Made by a program: the position numbers and the translations under genes. Source: Neocallimastix lanati (nom. inval.) (lineage: Eukaryota > Neocallimastigomycota > Neocallimastigomycetes > Neocallimastigales > Neocallimastigaceae). Taken from it: a stretch of 64,000 nucleotides of DNA. Below the pieces are notes generated by a model. It ran no database searches, was not told the DNA's origin, and worked only from the letters and a program-made list of their open reading frames with translations. Positions 35,149-45,545 of this stretch are shown here, piece by piece. The stretch's first letter is position 1. Each line of letters begins with the position of its first letter. Location of the stretch: the NCBI GenBank assembly GCA_016946835.1, contig JACVTC010000182.1, positions 228,099 to 292,098 on the forward strand, in the 5' to 3' direction.

Positions 35149-35840
35149 TGTTGAAATTATAACTGAATTGAAATCTTAATTTCAGTTATTCACATTTCAA
35201 TATACATTTAATTAATAATTAATATAAATTCTTATTTAATATTTAAAGAATTATCTTAGGCCTAATAATTCTGAAAATATTAATAAATAAGATTTATATT
35301 AATAATTTCAATTATTTACATATGACGTCACATGTATTTATTTATATTATGTATATATATATGTTTACATCATATATATTAATTACTATTTTTAATTATT
35401 CAAATTAATTATACAAATTAATTTTATTTAATTATATTAAATATTTTAAACATATCGATATTGTTATTATTTTAATATTTTATTAATATTCATTTTACTA
35501 TATTATTATTATCTTATAATTAAATACTATTATTATGTAACTTATAAAGTATAAAAGAAAGATGTAAAAATCTATCTTTTATGTTCTTTGTAAGGTTATT
35601 GTATTTACAATAATTATATACTAATAATTCAATAAATAAATATTTTCATAAATCCTTCAAGGAAATTATTATTTAAAATATTCTTAGATATTAAGTGTTT
35701 AAATAACTTAACTATTTATCTTAAATTATTTTAATTATATTATTATTAATTAATTATTATTGGATTATTAATATATAATTCAACATATTAACCTAGTAAC
35801 GTTATTGATCATAAAACTATTTTATATCTTAATTTTAACA
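35149..35840 (+). mobile_element. 5' LTR of element D
   Basis: 692 bp from TGTTGAAATTATAACTG to TTAATTTTAACA. It matches 51749-52484 throughout. U3 has the palindrome TGACGTCA at 35333-35340; an R-like hairpin AAAGATGTAAAAATCTATCTTT lies near 35558. The gag ATG follows 35 nt after the LTR end. Confidence 0.88.
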
Positions 35841-35874
35841 ATAACCTTACCCTAGTTTTGGTTACTACTTTAAT

Positions 35875-36957
35875 ATGTCTTTTTACAATAATGTATGGGC
35901 TGACATTGCTCCAATGTCAGAAGTTAATAAATTAAGGTCTGATGCCCAAGTTACCGTATCAGAATTAGCTTCTTCTGTTAATGATAGTTTTTTATTAAAA
36001 GAAGATTTTAATAAATATAATCATGACTTACAGAAAAAACTCTATACACTTAATAGAGATAATAAAAATATTATTAATCAACTTTCTAATTTAACAAAAA
36101 TTTTAGATGAAAAGTTAAATATAAATATTGCTACAAATGATATTCCTTCTACTAGTCAAACTCAAGAGGATAATGCATCTACCACTACTAGACGTGATGA
36201 TGACAATGATGTTATTATGAGGAATGCTTTTTCAAACCGTTTACAACAGGTTCCTGAACCTGGATTTTTCTCTGGAGATACTAAAGAAACTGATCTATTC
36301 TGTCAACTTTGTGAAGATACTTTTAAAACATATCCAAATTCAGAAGCTACAGAAGATATCAAAATTAACTTTATTAAATCCCGTTTAAGAGATGGCGCTC
36401 GTAATTGGTATCTAGCTACGTACAAGGATACTAACCCAAAAACTCTTTCTGAATTAAGATTGACTACTGAATTAAGAAAAGCATTTTCCAACGTTGCAAG
36501 CAAAAAATTAGCTAAGATTCAATTAATAAAATTGAAACATAATTATGGGAAAATAAATGATTATATTGAACAATTTAGAACTCTTTCGAATGGTCTTGGA
36601 TTCAGTGAAGAAGCCTTAGTTTTAATTTTCTATAATGGGTTACATTCAAAATTCCAAGAAGTAATTGAAGAAATGGAAGAATTTCCTGTTGATCTTGGTA
36701 CTATTTATACTAAATGTATTTTACTTGAAAATACATTAAAAACAAAAAATCAAATAAAATCAAATAATGGTAATTCAAAACTTTCTAGAAGCAGTAATAA
36801 TAAACATTCAAAACATGTTAGTACCCATATTAATCATGATAAAAATTATAATTCTAATAACAATTATAATAACAAAAGTAATTATAATAATAATTACAAT
36901 AATAACAATTATAATAGTAATAAAACTAGTAGCAATAATAATAAAACAAAAAACTAA
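35875..36957 (+). CDS. Gag polyprotein of Ty3/gypsy element D
   Basis: 360 codons, complete, starting MSFYNNVWADIAP. Gag makes the virus-like particle that packages the element RNA in the cytoplasm. The region at about 130-270 (GFFSGDTKETDLFCQLCED, KSRLRDGARNWYL, QFRTLSNGLGFSEEA) is the retrotransposon capsid domain. The C-terminal 80 residues are Asn, Ser and Lys rich and contain no CCHC zinc knuckle, so RNA binding may rely on basic residues. The stop TAA lies directly after a slippery heptamer. The short frames overlapping in other phases are shadows. A frameshifted relative is at 3513-4146. Confidence 0.93.
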   Translation: MSFYNNVWADIAPMSEVNKLRSDAQVTVSELASSVNDSFLLKEDFNKYNHDLQKKLYTLNRDNKNIINQLSNLTKILDEKLNINIATNDIPSTSQTQEDNASTTTRRDDDNDVIMRNAFSNRLQQVPEPGFFSGDTKETDLFCQLCEDTFKTYPNSEATEDIKINFIKSRLRDGARNWYLATYKDTNPKTLSELRLTTELRKAFSNVASKKLAKIQLIKLKHNYGKINDYIEQFRTLSNGLGFSEEALVLIFYNGLHSKFQEVIEEMEEFPVDLGTIYTKCILLENTLKTKNQIKSNNGNSKLSRSSNNKHSKHVSTHINHDKNYNSNNNYNNKSNYNNNYNNNNYNSNKTSSNNNKTKN

Positions 36958-36981
36958 ACAATGGACTTCAACAGAAGTCCA
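36948..36981 (+). promoter_or_regulatory. -1 ribosomal frameshift signal, gag-pol of element D
   Basis: The heptamer A AAA AAC (36948-36954) is in the phase required (X XXY YYZ) and is followed at once by the gag stop TAA. After a 7-nt spacer comes a perfect 8-bp hairpin TGGACTTC-AACA-GAAGTCCA (36962-36981). The -1 frame is open from here without a stop into the protease. Confidence 0.85.
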
Positions 36982-37748
36982 ATATAATAAAAAACACAAG
37001 AATTCTTCATTATAATTTTCCTACATTTAATAATGTAGTAAATAAAAAATTACCTTCAACTTTCCTTTTATTTGATATATATATTCCAACATCATTTTCA
37101 AATAATATAAAAAATATTAAAAATGATAATAATAAATTAAAAACTGAATCTATGTTAGATTCAGGCCTCTTCTGTAATTTTATTATAGAAGATTTAGTAA
37201 AAACTTTAAACTTGAAAAAATATAATTTAAAATCAAAAATTTTAGTCAAAGGAATTTCTGGTGATACAACCCAGATAAAGAATTATGTTTGGCTAAAATT
37301 TCAAATTAAAATTAATGAAAATAAAAAAGTTTATTATAAAAATTTTAATGAAAAATTTTTAATTTCGAATTGTATTCCAACAAAATTACTTTTTGGAAAT
37401 CAATTTATGAGGAAGTTTCATATTCATTACGATTATAATAAAAACTTCCTATATACTTATTTAAATTCTCACTTTTATAACAAAATTAATAAAAATGTTA
37501 ATAAAAATCCACAATATTATTCTTGGTTTAATTCAGTGATAAAAAGATTTTTAAAAAATTATTTTTTAAAACATAAATTCATAAAAAAATTTAATTATAC
37601 AAAAAATTCAAAAAATTTCAAAAATTTTAATCCAAATAAATTAAATTTTAAACTTAATAAATATAAAAAATTTCTTCATAAAAAATTTAATTTTTTAACC
37701 AATGAAATATTTTTTAAATTAAAAAACAATCACCAAAATAAAAAATAA
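36952..37748 (+). CDS. Pol N-terminus of element D: aspartic protease
   Basis: Reached by -1 frameshifting from gag. The frame is open from the slippery site through about 70 codons of linker to LDSGLFCNF near 37152, the aspartic protease active-site motif (DSG), and the flap and folding region that follow ([12 protein letters not shown]). It ends at a TAA at 37746-37748, after a Lys/Asn-rich tail that has probably lost its original frame; RT reappears about 50 bp later. The protease would cut Gag and Pol during particle maturation. Confidence 0.75.
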
Positions 37749-37799
37749 TTAATAATATATTTAACTATAATTATTTAATTTATTCATTTTTAACAAATA

Positions 37800-37972
37800 A
37801 AAAAAATTATGAAGAAGATATTGAAGATATAAAAATCGAAAATATTCCGCTTCAATATCGAGATTTGGCTGTTGTATTTAGTAAGAAAGAAGCAGATAAA
37901 CTACCGCCACATCGTTTAACTGACTGTAAAATAGTTTTAGAAAAGGATACTTCTCTTCATTTTCATTATGGA
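37800..37972 (+). pseudogene. RT N-terminal part of element D, left of the insertion
   Basis: The connection domain before [25 protein letters not shown] then [12 protein letters not shown]. The frame is cut at GGA (37970-37972), the end of the target duplication ATGGA of solo LTR S. The next codon of the same frame is CCT at 48334, more than 10 kb away. Confidence 0.85.
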
Positions 37973-37986
37973 TATAACGAATACTA

Positions 37987-38466
37987 TGTAAGAAACTTAG
38001 ATAAATTTATTATAAAATTTATCTATCTTTCTTATTTAATACATTAATTTAATACATTAAATTATTAAATTATTGTATTTATTTTAACCAATAATATTTA
38101 ATTATTAATTTATATATATTTGATTCTCTTGAGTTCTCTTCGAGAAATCAAGAGTTATTATTTTAGAATTTTTATAATAAATAATAATTCAAATAAAATA
38201 ATTAATTAATAAAACAAACCCCTTTTAATAAAACATATTTTATAAATATTTGTATTTTTTATTCCTTTTGTGTTATTGTTTATTATAAACTTTCTATAAT
38301 AAACTCTATCTTATATTTAAGTTAAGTATAATTATTTATTTATATTATTTTTATTTATTTAATTATATTTAATTTTATTTTCTCAAATTATGTTAATTAG
38401 TAATAATTAATGTTAATTTGTAGTTAAGAAATTATTTATAATTAATTTTATAAGTAATTTCTTACA
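37987..38466 (+). mobile_element. solo LTR M1, nested in LTR S
   Basis: 480 bp with TGTAAGAAA and TTTCTTACA termini, flanked by TACTA at 37982-37986 and at 38467-38471. Promoter hairpin CTCTTGAGTTC...GAAATCAAGAG at 38126-38154. Confidence 0.92.
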
Positions 38467-38472
38467 TACTAA

Positions 38473-39305
38473 TGGTACAGAATTGAAGATTATTAAAAAA
38501 AAAATAATATATTCTAATAATTAAAAATCTAATTTTTCACTAACAAAATAAATATTATTTTAACTATTCTAATATAAATAACTTAAATAAATATTTTAAT
38601 AAAATTAATCTCTAAATTAAAACTAAATTACCTAACAAATTTAAATATTTAAACTAACCAAAATTATTTTTATCCTTAACTATAATAAAACACAAAAACA
38701 AAACTAATCGATTTAACTAGAGAACAATTTAATTTTATTTAATTATTTATTTAATTATTTATTTATACTAATACTAAATATTTACTATTTCATTCTCGAA
38801 AAATTAAAAGAAAAATATAAAAATAAAGTGGAAAGAAGAGGAAGAACTAAAGTATTGTTTTACTTTGTTCTTTTTATATCTTTAAAACATTTATTTGATT
38901 GCAGTAAAAATAAAAATAAAAATATAAAATATAATAAAAATATAATAACAAAAATATAATAATTTTATAATAATAAAATATAATAAAATATAATTTTAAT
39001 ATAATATTTAATATAAGAGAATAATAAAAATAAAATAAAGTATAATAAAAATTTTATAATAGAAATATAAAATAATAATAAATATAATTTTAATTATTTA
39101 TAATAAAATATTTAATTGTTTACTATTACAATATTAAATAAATACAATTAATACATTATTTTAAATAATTTAATTATTTATACATATTTAATTTCCTTAT
39201 TATATATTTTAATACTTTATTTTTTATTCTTATTTATTTATTAATTAATCTTAATAGTTTATTTAATTTTTTATTTATTTTTTATTTATTATTTGTATCG
39301 TAACA
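38473..39305 (-). mobile_element. 3' LTR of element G
   Basis: 833 bp, nearly identical to 45546-46373 with a few substitutions and short indels. On the minus strand TGTTACGATACAAATAA to TTCTGTACCA. A purine-rich tract (TTAGGGGTGGCATCA, minus strand, 39306-39320) directly precedes it. Confidence 0.93.
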
Positions 39306-39322
39306 TGATGCCACCCCTAAGA

Positions 39323-42300
39323 TCAGACTTCGTCCCTTGAAGTCTCAATTTCACATAATCTATACGGAACAATATTCTTTAAATGCACATTTCTTTCGGC
39401 TATTTCATTAGTAACTGGATCACAAAGCGTTACTGTGTTAAATTGTTTTTTAACTATTTTCATTGGTCCTAAGAAATAAGGATCAAGTTTTCTTCTGTTT
39501 ATATATCTAACTAATACTAAGTCACCAGGTTTATATTCTGCTTTAAGTCTTTTAACTTGTTTTCTTCTATCTTCCCATATTTTATTGGCAGTTTGAATAT
39601 TGTTTATGGCTTCTTTTATCCATTTATAATGAGTAGTAAACCTTCTAATTAAAAATTCATCTTCACTTTCATAATTTTCCTTCTTGTCTAAGGTCAACAT
39701 TAATTCAAATGGCTGAAGATCACGACGACCATACAACAATTCAAAACTTGAAAATTTTGTTGTTTCATTTTTACAAGTACGTAAAGCCCATAACGCACTT
39801 GGTAATATTTCATCCCATATAGAAGTGTTTTTGTTGCATAATAATCTTAAGTATTTTCCAATTTCTTTATTGCGGTTTTTAACTTCACCATTTGACTCAG
39901 GATGATAAGTAGCAACAAATTGAACGAAAACGCCATATAAATCAAGAAATGCTTTTGTTTTATCGGAGCAGAATTGTGGACCATTATCAGTTACGATTAC
40001 TTCAGGTATTCCAAATCGAGCAAAAATATCAGATAAAAATTCAATTACATCATCGGATTCAATATTTTGTTTTGGTTTTGCTTCAACCCATTTTGTTAGA
40101 TAATCAACTAAGACTAATATATATTTATTTCCTTTCTTTGTTGTTGGGAGTGGGCCTATAATATCTAAACCAACTCTTGAAAACGGTAATCCTGGTTTAG
40201 TAGCAATGTCTTCTGTTTGATAGTTAAATGACTGGGGTCTAAATAATTGGCATCTTTCACAGGTTTTTACAATATACTTAACATCAAGAATCATATTAGT
40301 TCAATAATAGTCACGTTTAAGTCTATTATAGGTTTTAAATACACCTTCGTGACCAATTTTATGCGCTTTTAATATTAAATCAACTTTTTCGTCTTGATTC
40401 TTAATAACTTTTCTCAGTTTACCATCATCCTTAAAATATTCTTCATTATTAATTACTATGAATTTGTCTTTATAACAAGAAAGTAAATTATTTGAATTAT
40501 TTTCACCTATTTCACTTGTTATGGTACTTATAATTTTATTATGCTCAATATGTAGTCTGGATAGTGCATCTGCTATAACATTCTTTTTTCCTGATTCATA
40601 TAATACTTTGACTTTTAACATCGAAAGAAGTAAAACCCAACGTGTTTGCCTAGAATTATTGGTTTCTTTGTCTTTGAATAATCCTACTAATGGCTTGTGG
40701 TCTGTGTAAAGAAGTGTTTCATACTTATTTCCAGCAATATAAGACTTAAATTTTGTAACACAGTAAGTCGCGGCTGTACCCTCAAGATCTGTTATTGCAT
40801 AATTCTTCTCCGCCGGCTTTAAAGAGCGACTTACAAAATGAATAGGTTTTTCAATGTTGTTTTCATCTTTTTGAAGGAGAACTCCTCCAATACCATCATA
40901 AGAAGCGTCAGTACGGATAATAAATTGTTTATCAAAATTAGGCATAGTTAAAATAGGAGCAGAAGCTAACTTAATTTTTAATTCATTGAAACTATCATCC
41001 TGTTCTTTATCCCATATAAATTTAACACCTTTCTTACATAATTTGAACAATGGTTTAGCAATATTAGCAAAGTTGAATATAAACTTTCGATAATAGCCGA
41101 CTGCACCAAGAAAGGACTGTAATTGAGTGATATTTCTTGGTGGAATCCATTCTAAAATAACTTAAATTTTTTCTTGTATAGGGGAAATTCCATTAATTGA
41201 TAAAGTATGACCTAATAAATTGACTTTTTCTTTGAAGAAGTTGCATTTTTCTAAATTAATTTTTAAGTTATTTTCTTTAATGATGTTGAATACTTTATTG
41301 AGATCCTCTATATGTTGTTCAATAGAAGTAGAGAATACAACTAAATCATCAACGTAGACAAACATACAAATTCCAATAAGTGGTAGAAATATCCTATTCA
41401 TTTCCCTTTGGAAGGTTCCGGAAGCATTACATAATCCAAAAGGCATTACTCGAAATTGGTAATTGCCATACATAGTGGTGAAACTTGTTTTAGGTATATC
41501 GTCTTTATACATTGGAATCTGACGAAAACCAGAAAATAAATCGATTGTAGTGAACACTTTAACCTCAGTTCCAATTGAAAATAATATTTCATCGATTAAA
41601 GGTAATGCATAGGCATCTTTTATTGTGACGGTGTTTAATTTCCTAAAGTCCACACACAATCACCATTTCTTATTCTTTTTTAGTACTAATATAACTGGAG
41701 AGGACCAGGGAGAATTGGAAGGTTCAATTAACTTGTTATTTATAAGTTTTTCTAATTCAACTTTAAGTGCTTTAGCTTGAACCCTAGAAAGCCTATAACA
41801 TCGTTGTTTTATTGGTTTGGCATTATCTACTAAATGAATTCTGTGTGGTAATAATTTTGTCGGTTGAAGTTCTTCAATTTTTGTTGCAAAAATAGTGGAA
41901 AATTCTTTTAATTATTTTCTAACCTTCTTTTTATTTTTATTGGGAATTTCAATTATAATGTTTTGTAGTAAAGTCGCCTTTTTATTTTCATCTTCATCAA
42001 TTTTATTATTAACTTTGCTATCATTATTATTATTTATAGTATTTAATTCTTCATTATGGTTTTCCAACAATTTATTATTATTTTCATCTTTATTTTCATT
42101 AATAAAGCAGTATAAATAAGAATTGTTATTAATATCAGAATTAGATTTATCATCTGTATTTATTGATTCATCTTCTTCATCATCGTTAATAACATCTTTA
42201 TTATTTTCTTTTCCAAGTTTTGTTAAACATTTCCATGAATTATTTTCTTTCATAAGACATAGAGAATTATTTATTGGGTTTATAAATAAATTATTATCTT

Positions 42301-43314
42301 TAAGTGTTCCATAACCAATTAAAATATCAAATAAATTATGTTTACTATCAATAACTCTAAAAATATCGTGTAAATTTAACTTTCCAATATTAACATTTAA
42401 TAAATATATCTCTGTATACACATTTTCTTTTGATAAGACTTGGACAATATTATTTTTTACATATCTCACTGGTTTAATATTTCCTAGCTTGTTTAAGAAT
42501 TGTTTGGTAACTATATTTATACTAGCACCTGTATCTAGAAAAGCGATTCCTTTTACTTTATTAATTCGACATTCTGTTGTTACTACATCATCTCTAGCCA
42601 TTACTGATAAGATGATTTCTTCTGGAGTTTTCTTATTTATTGCAGGGCTTTTCAGCCTCAATGCTTTTATAAATTCCGCTCGTAATTTTGGACTAATATC
42701 TAATAATTGTGAAAATGTAATATTTGCAAATTTATTATTGAGATCATTTGTTATATAATATTTTGGTTGTCCATCCATTATCATAATGTGTTTTTCTATT
42801 TTATCAGTATTATTATTTTTTGTTTTTCTTTCTTCTAATTGTGTACTTGGTAATTTATTTTGTTTATTAATATTAGTTTCTTGAATAATATTTTCTGATT
42901 CTTCAATGATTTCTTTTTCTTTTTGATTTTTAGCATTTTGTTTCGCTTTGTTGATAGATGGTTGTGCTAAAACTGAAACGTCAATTTCATTAAGTCTTTC
43001 AGTTTCAGTTGAATGTGTTGTTATAGGTAATATTGAAATATCATTCTCAGTTTGAATTTTATTGCTATTGCTTTTATCGACATCAAAACTAGCATTCGTA
43101 TTATTGTTTTCAATTGTTTGTAATTCTTCATTTTCTAATTCCATTTTTTCAACTTCATTATTATAATTATTCTTTGTATTTATAGTTTTATTTGTTTTTG
43201 TTTTAGTCTTACTATAAGGCTTTTCTTTATTTGTTTTCTTATTATTTCTTACGGCAACAGCAACAACTTCATTTTTGGTTTGATTGTTGGAAGTTTTCCT
43301 TCTTCCATTTAAAA
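39323..43314 (-). pseudogene. Pol polyprotein of element G (protease, RT, RNase H, integrase), four nonsense codons
   Basis: One continuous reading frame of about 1330 codons entered by -1 frameshifting from gag. From 43144 a segment shares DLNNKFANITFSQLLDISPKLR with elements B and F. The protease motif FLDTGASIN lies near 42535, RT has FVYVDDLVVFS, RNase H has IIRTDASYDG and LLYTDHKP, and the integrase zinc motif (H...GHEG...C-x2-C) is followed by GLDIIGPL, VTDNGPQF and NGEVKNRNKE. Stops interrupt it at 41914-41912 (TAA), 41662-41660 (TGA, where B and F have Arg), 41164-41162 (TAA) and 40303-40301 (TGA, where F has Trp), but no frameshift does. The end is at 39323, 17 bp before the 3' LTR. 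Confidence 0.9.
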
Positions 43315-43321
43315 GTTTAAA
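43288..43321 (-). promoter_or_regulatory. -1 ribosomal frameshift signal, gag-pol of element G
   Basis: On the minus strand the heptamer T TTA AAC (43321-43315) is in the correct phase near the gag stop. A 7-nt spacer is followed by the hairpin TGGAAG-AAGGAAAA-CTTCCA (43307-43288). The -1 frame runs open into MELENEELQ of the protease region. CAACAA/TTGTTG further on could add a second stem. Confidence 0.82.
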
Positions 43322-44275
43322 GATTCATTATTATTCTTTTCTTCCATTTCTGCAAGTTGTTTGAAAGAGTAAGGACAATGATTGTAATAATGACCCTTTT
43401 GACCGCATCTATAGCATGTTTTTTGATTATTATAAGTTGATTTCGTTTCATTAATATTATTATTATTAGAAAAGTTTGATTCTTTTCTTGTAATTGGATT
43501 ATTGTTTGTATAATTATTGACTTTATTATTATTAAAATGAATTCTATTATAATTATTTTGAAAGTCAGCATTTCCTTTGTAATATCTTTGATTAAAATTA
43601 TTTTTCTTGATGTAACTTTGTCTTCCGTTAAAAGTGGAATTATAATTTATTGTTTTAGTTTGTCTGTAAGGATTAACTGTGTAATTATTATTGTTGTAAT
43701 AAAATGAATGATTATTATATAACGTTGTCATTATAACTTCATTATTGTTATTTCTTCTTTCTTCAGCTCTTTCGGCAAGTTCAGCTTCTTCAAATGCATC
43801 TTCTAAATCCAAACATCTTTGTGTAATTACTTGTGATCTTGCGTAGGGTCTATAAATAATTGATTCTTCATAATCTTCTACTGTAATAATGTTTGGTAAA
43901 ACTTTGGGAGATTATTATACATTTTTTTATATCTCCAATTGAAATTTCTTATGCTTTCTCCTTTCTGAATTCTTAACTTTTGAAGTCGTTTGCATTTTTC
44001 TTGTGGTGTTATGTCCAAAGCCTTCTCAATTGCGTCCTTAATTTCTTGAATTGTTGGATAATTTTGAACACCATCTTCAATTGTATATAAGTCTTGTATT
44101 ATTCCCCCTAATTTTCCTTCAACATACTCCATTGCCCAGGAGTGTATGCTCATTGGATTGGTGATATTTGCTAAAGACATGATTCTTGTGAATTCGTCAT
44201 ACCAAGAATCAATATCTCTATCGTATTCATTAAGACGGGAAGTAAACTTTCTAATTCTAATATTTTCATTTTAAT
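43309..44275 (-). pseudogene. Gag polyprotein of element G
   Basis: In two frames. The first (from about 44275, ATG in frame at 44180, MSLANITNP) covers the capsid part, including IDSWYDEFTRI upstream and NFNWRYKKMYNNLPK. It is lost at a one-base frameshift near 43905, after which the downstream frame (to 43309) continues with RPYARSQVITQRCLDLEDAF. This part ends in an Asn-rich region with one CCHC zinc knuckle, CYRCGQKGHYYNHC, the nucleocapsid RNA-binding motif. Element G thus keeps a knuckle that element D lacks. The stop TAA (43311-43309) lies five bases after a slippery site. Confidence 0.88.
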
Positions 44276-45422
44276 AAGATTGAATATATTGATGGATGGA
44301 TTGATAAGTGGATAAGTTTTTGTTGTTTTGTTAATTATAAGATTATTTTTTATTTCCTATAAATATTTTTTTATTATTTTTTGCCTGAACTTATTGAATT
44401 AACTTTTTAATGGATGACTAATTAGAAGTATTGATAAATTTTTTTTTTTTTTATTTATAAATAATATAAAGTGAAAATTTCTTGATTATAAATTTAAATA
44501 TAGAATGATGATTATTTTTAGATTAAACTGATACTGAAGTAAAATTGAATAAATTGAAATTAAAAATGTGTAAGTGAAAAAATTTTATTTATTTATTGAA
44601 TTGATTAATTATTTTGATGTATTGATAATTAAAACTTTTATTTTTATATTCTTATAAAGATTTGTAAGGTGGACCTTATACCTTCGGTGATATAAGTTCA
44701 TTATTGTTCCAGTACTCGATCTTGTCCAAAAACCCTGACAACACTCGGATAGTTGATAAACTACGGAAAGTGCCGTGGGGAGTATAATTATTACTTTGGG
44801 ACGTATTCACGCACTCACGAGATCGATTAAAAACCTTAATTAGTAAAAAGTTGGAATCACCCTAATTCTTTACTAATTAATTTTCAACCAGTTTACACAC
44901 TGTATATAAATCTTTATAATTTTTGGTTTTAATTTTTCTTTTAAATGGAAATAATAAATAAACTTTTTTATCAGTATTTAATAATCTTATTTTTTATACC
45001 ATATACTATTTATTTTAAATTTAATTATAAAATTTAAACTTTCCAATATCAAAATTAACAAAAATTTTACTTTAATTTAATTATTTAATTCCCTATTTAC
45101 CTACTAACTATTTTCAATAATTTATTACTAATTTATTTTTTTTTTCTTTTTTTTTTCTTTTTTTTTTTTTATTACCAATAATTTTATTAATAAAATTTCC
45201 AAATTAAATTTACAATCCAAAATTTTATTTTTTATATATATATATATATTTTTTATTATTATTACCAATAATTTTATAATAAAATTTCCAACTTTAATTT
45301 ATAATCCAAATTTTTTTTTTTTTTTTCTTTGTCAATTTTCTAACTATTCTATTGGCTAAATTTTAAAAAAAATTTTTTTTTTTTTTTTTTTAATTTTCTA
45401 ATTATTCTATTGGCTAAATTTC

Positions 45423-45456
<34 letters not shown>

Positions 45457-45515
45457 CTACAACTTTATTATTTATCTAATATTTTTAATTATTATTTTCA
45501 TATTATTTTTTTATC
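44276..45515 (-). other. untranslated leader of element G
   Basis: About 1.2 kb between the primer binding site and gag. 44660-44890 is much richer in G+C than the rest and contains a perfect 12-bp inverted repeat (TTAATTAGTAAA at 44836-44847 and its inverse at 44869-44880) and CTTATA...TATAAG. 45120-45470 is made of T runs and two imperfect copies of a block with ACCAATAATTTTAT and TCTAACTATTCTATTGGC. No open frame of interest. Confidence 0.6.
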
Positions 45516-45538
45516 TTCAAGTCCTGCATAGCTCGCCA
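45516..45538 (-). promoter_or_regulatory. tRNA primer binding site of element G
   Basis: On the minus strand, 7 nt after the LTR, TGGCGAGCTATGCAGGACTT begins. Its inverse ends in CCA and reads as a tRNA 3' end: loop TTCAAGT, T-stem CCTGC, acceptor ATAGCTC, discriminator G, CCA. It does not match any tRNA in this window. Confidence 0.75.
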
Positions 45539-45545
45539 AGATTTA

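Noticed and set aside
40301-41662. A reassigned genetic code (TGA as sense codon) in element G
   Set aside because: The two TGA codons align with different residues (Trp and Arg) in relatives, and TAA also occurs in frame. Simple nonsense mutation is enough.
15567-43314. Repeat-induced point mutation as the cause of the nonsense codons
   Set aside because: Some stops fit C:G to T:A changes (Gln to TAA in the MULE, Trp and Arg to TGA in G), but others (Tyr to TAA in A, Glu-aligned to TAA in G) need transversions. Four or five sites are too few to claim a biased process.
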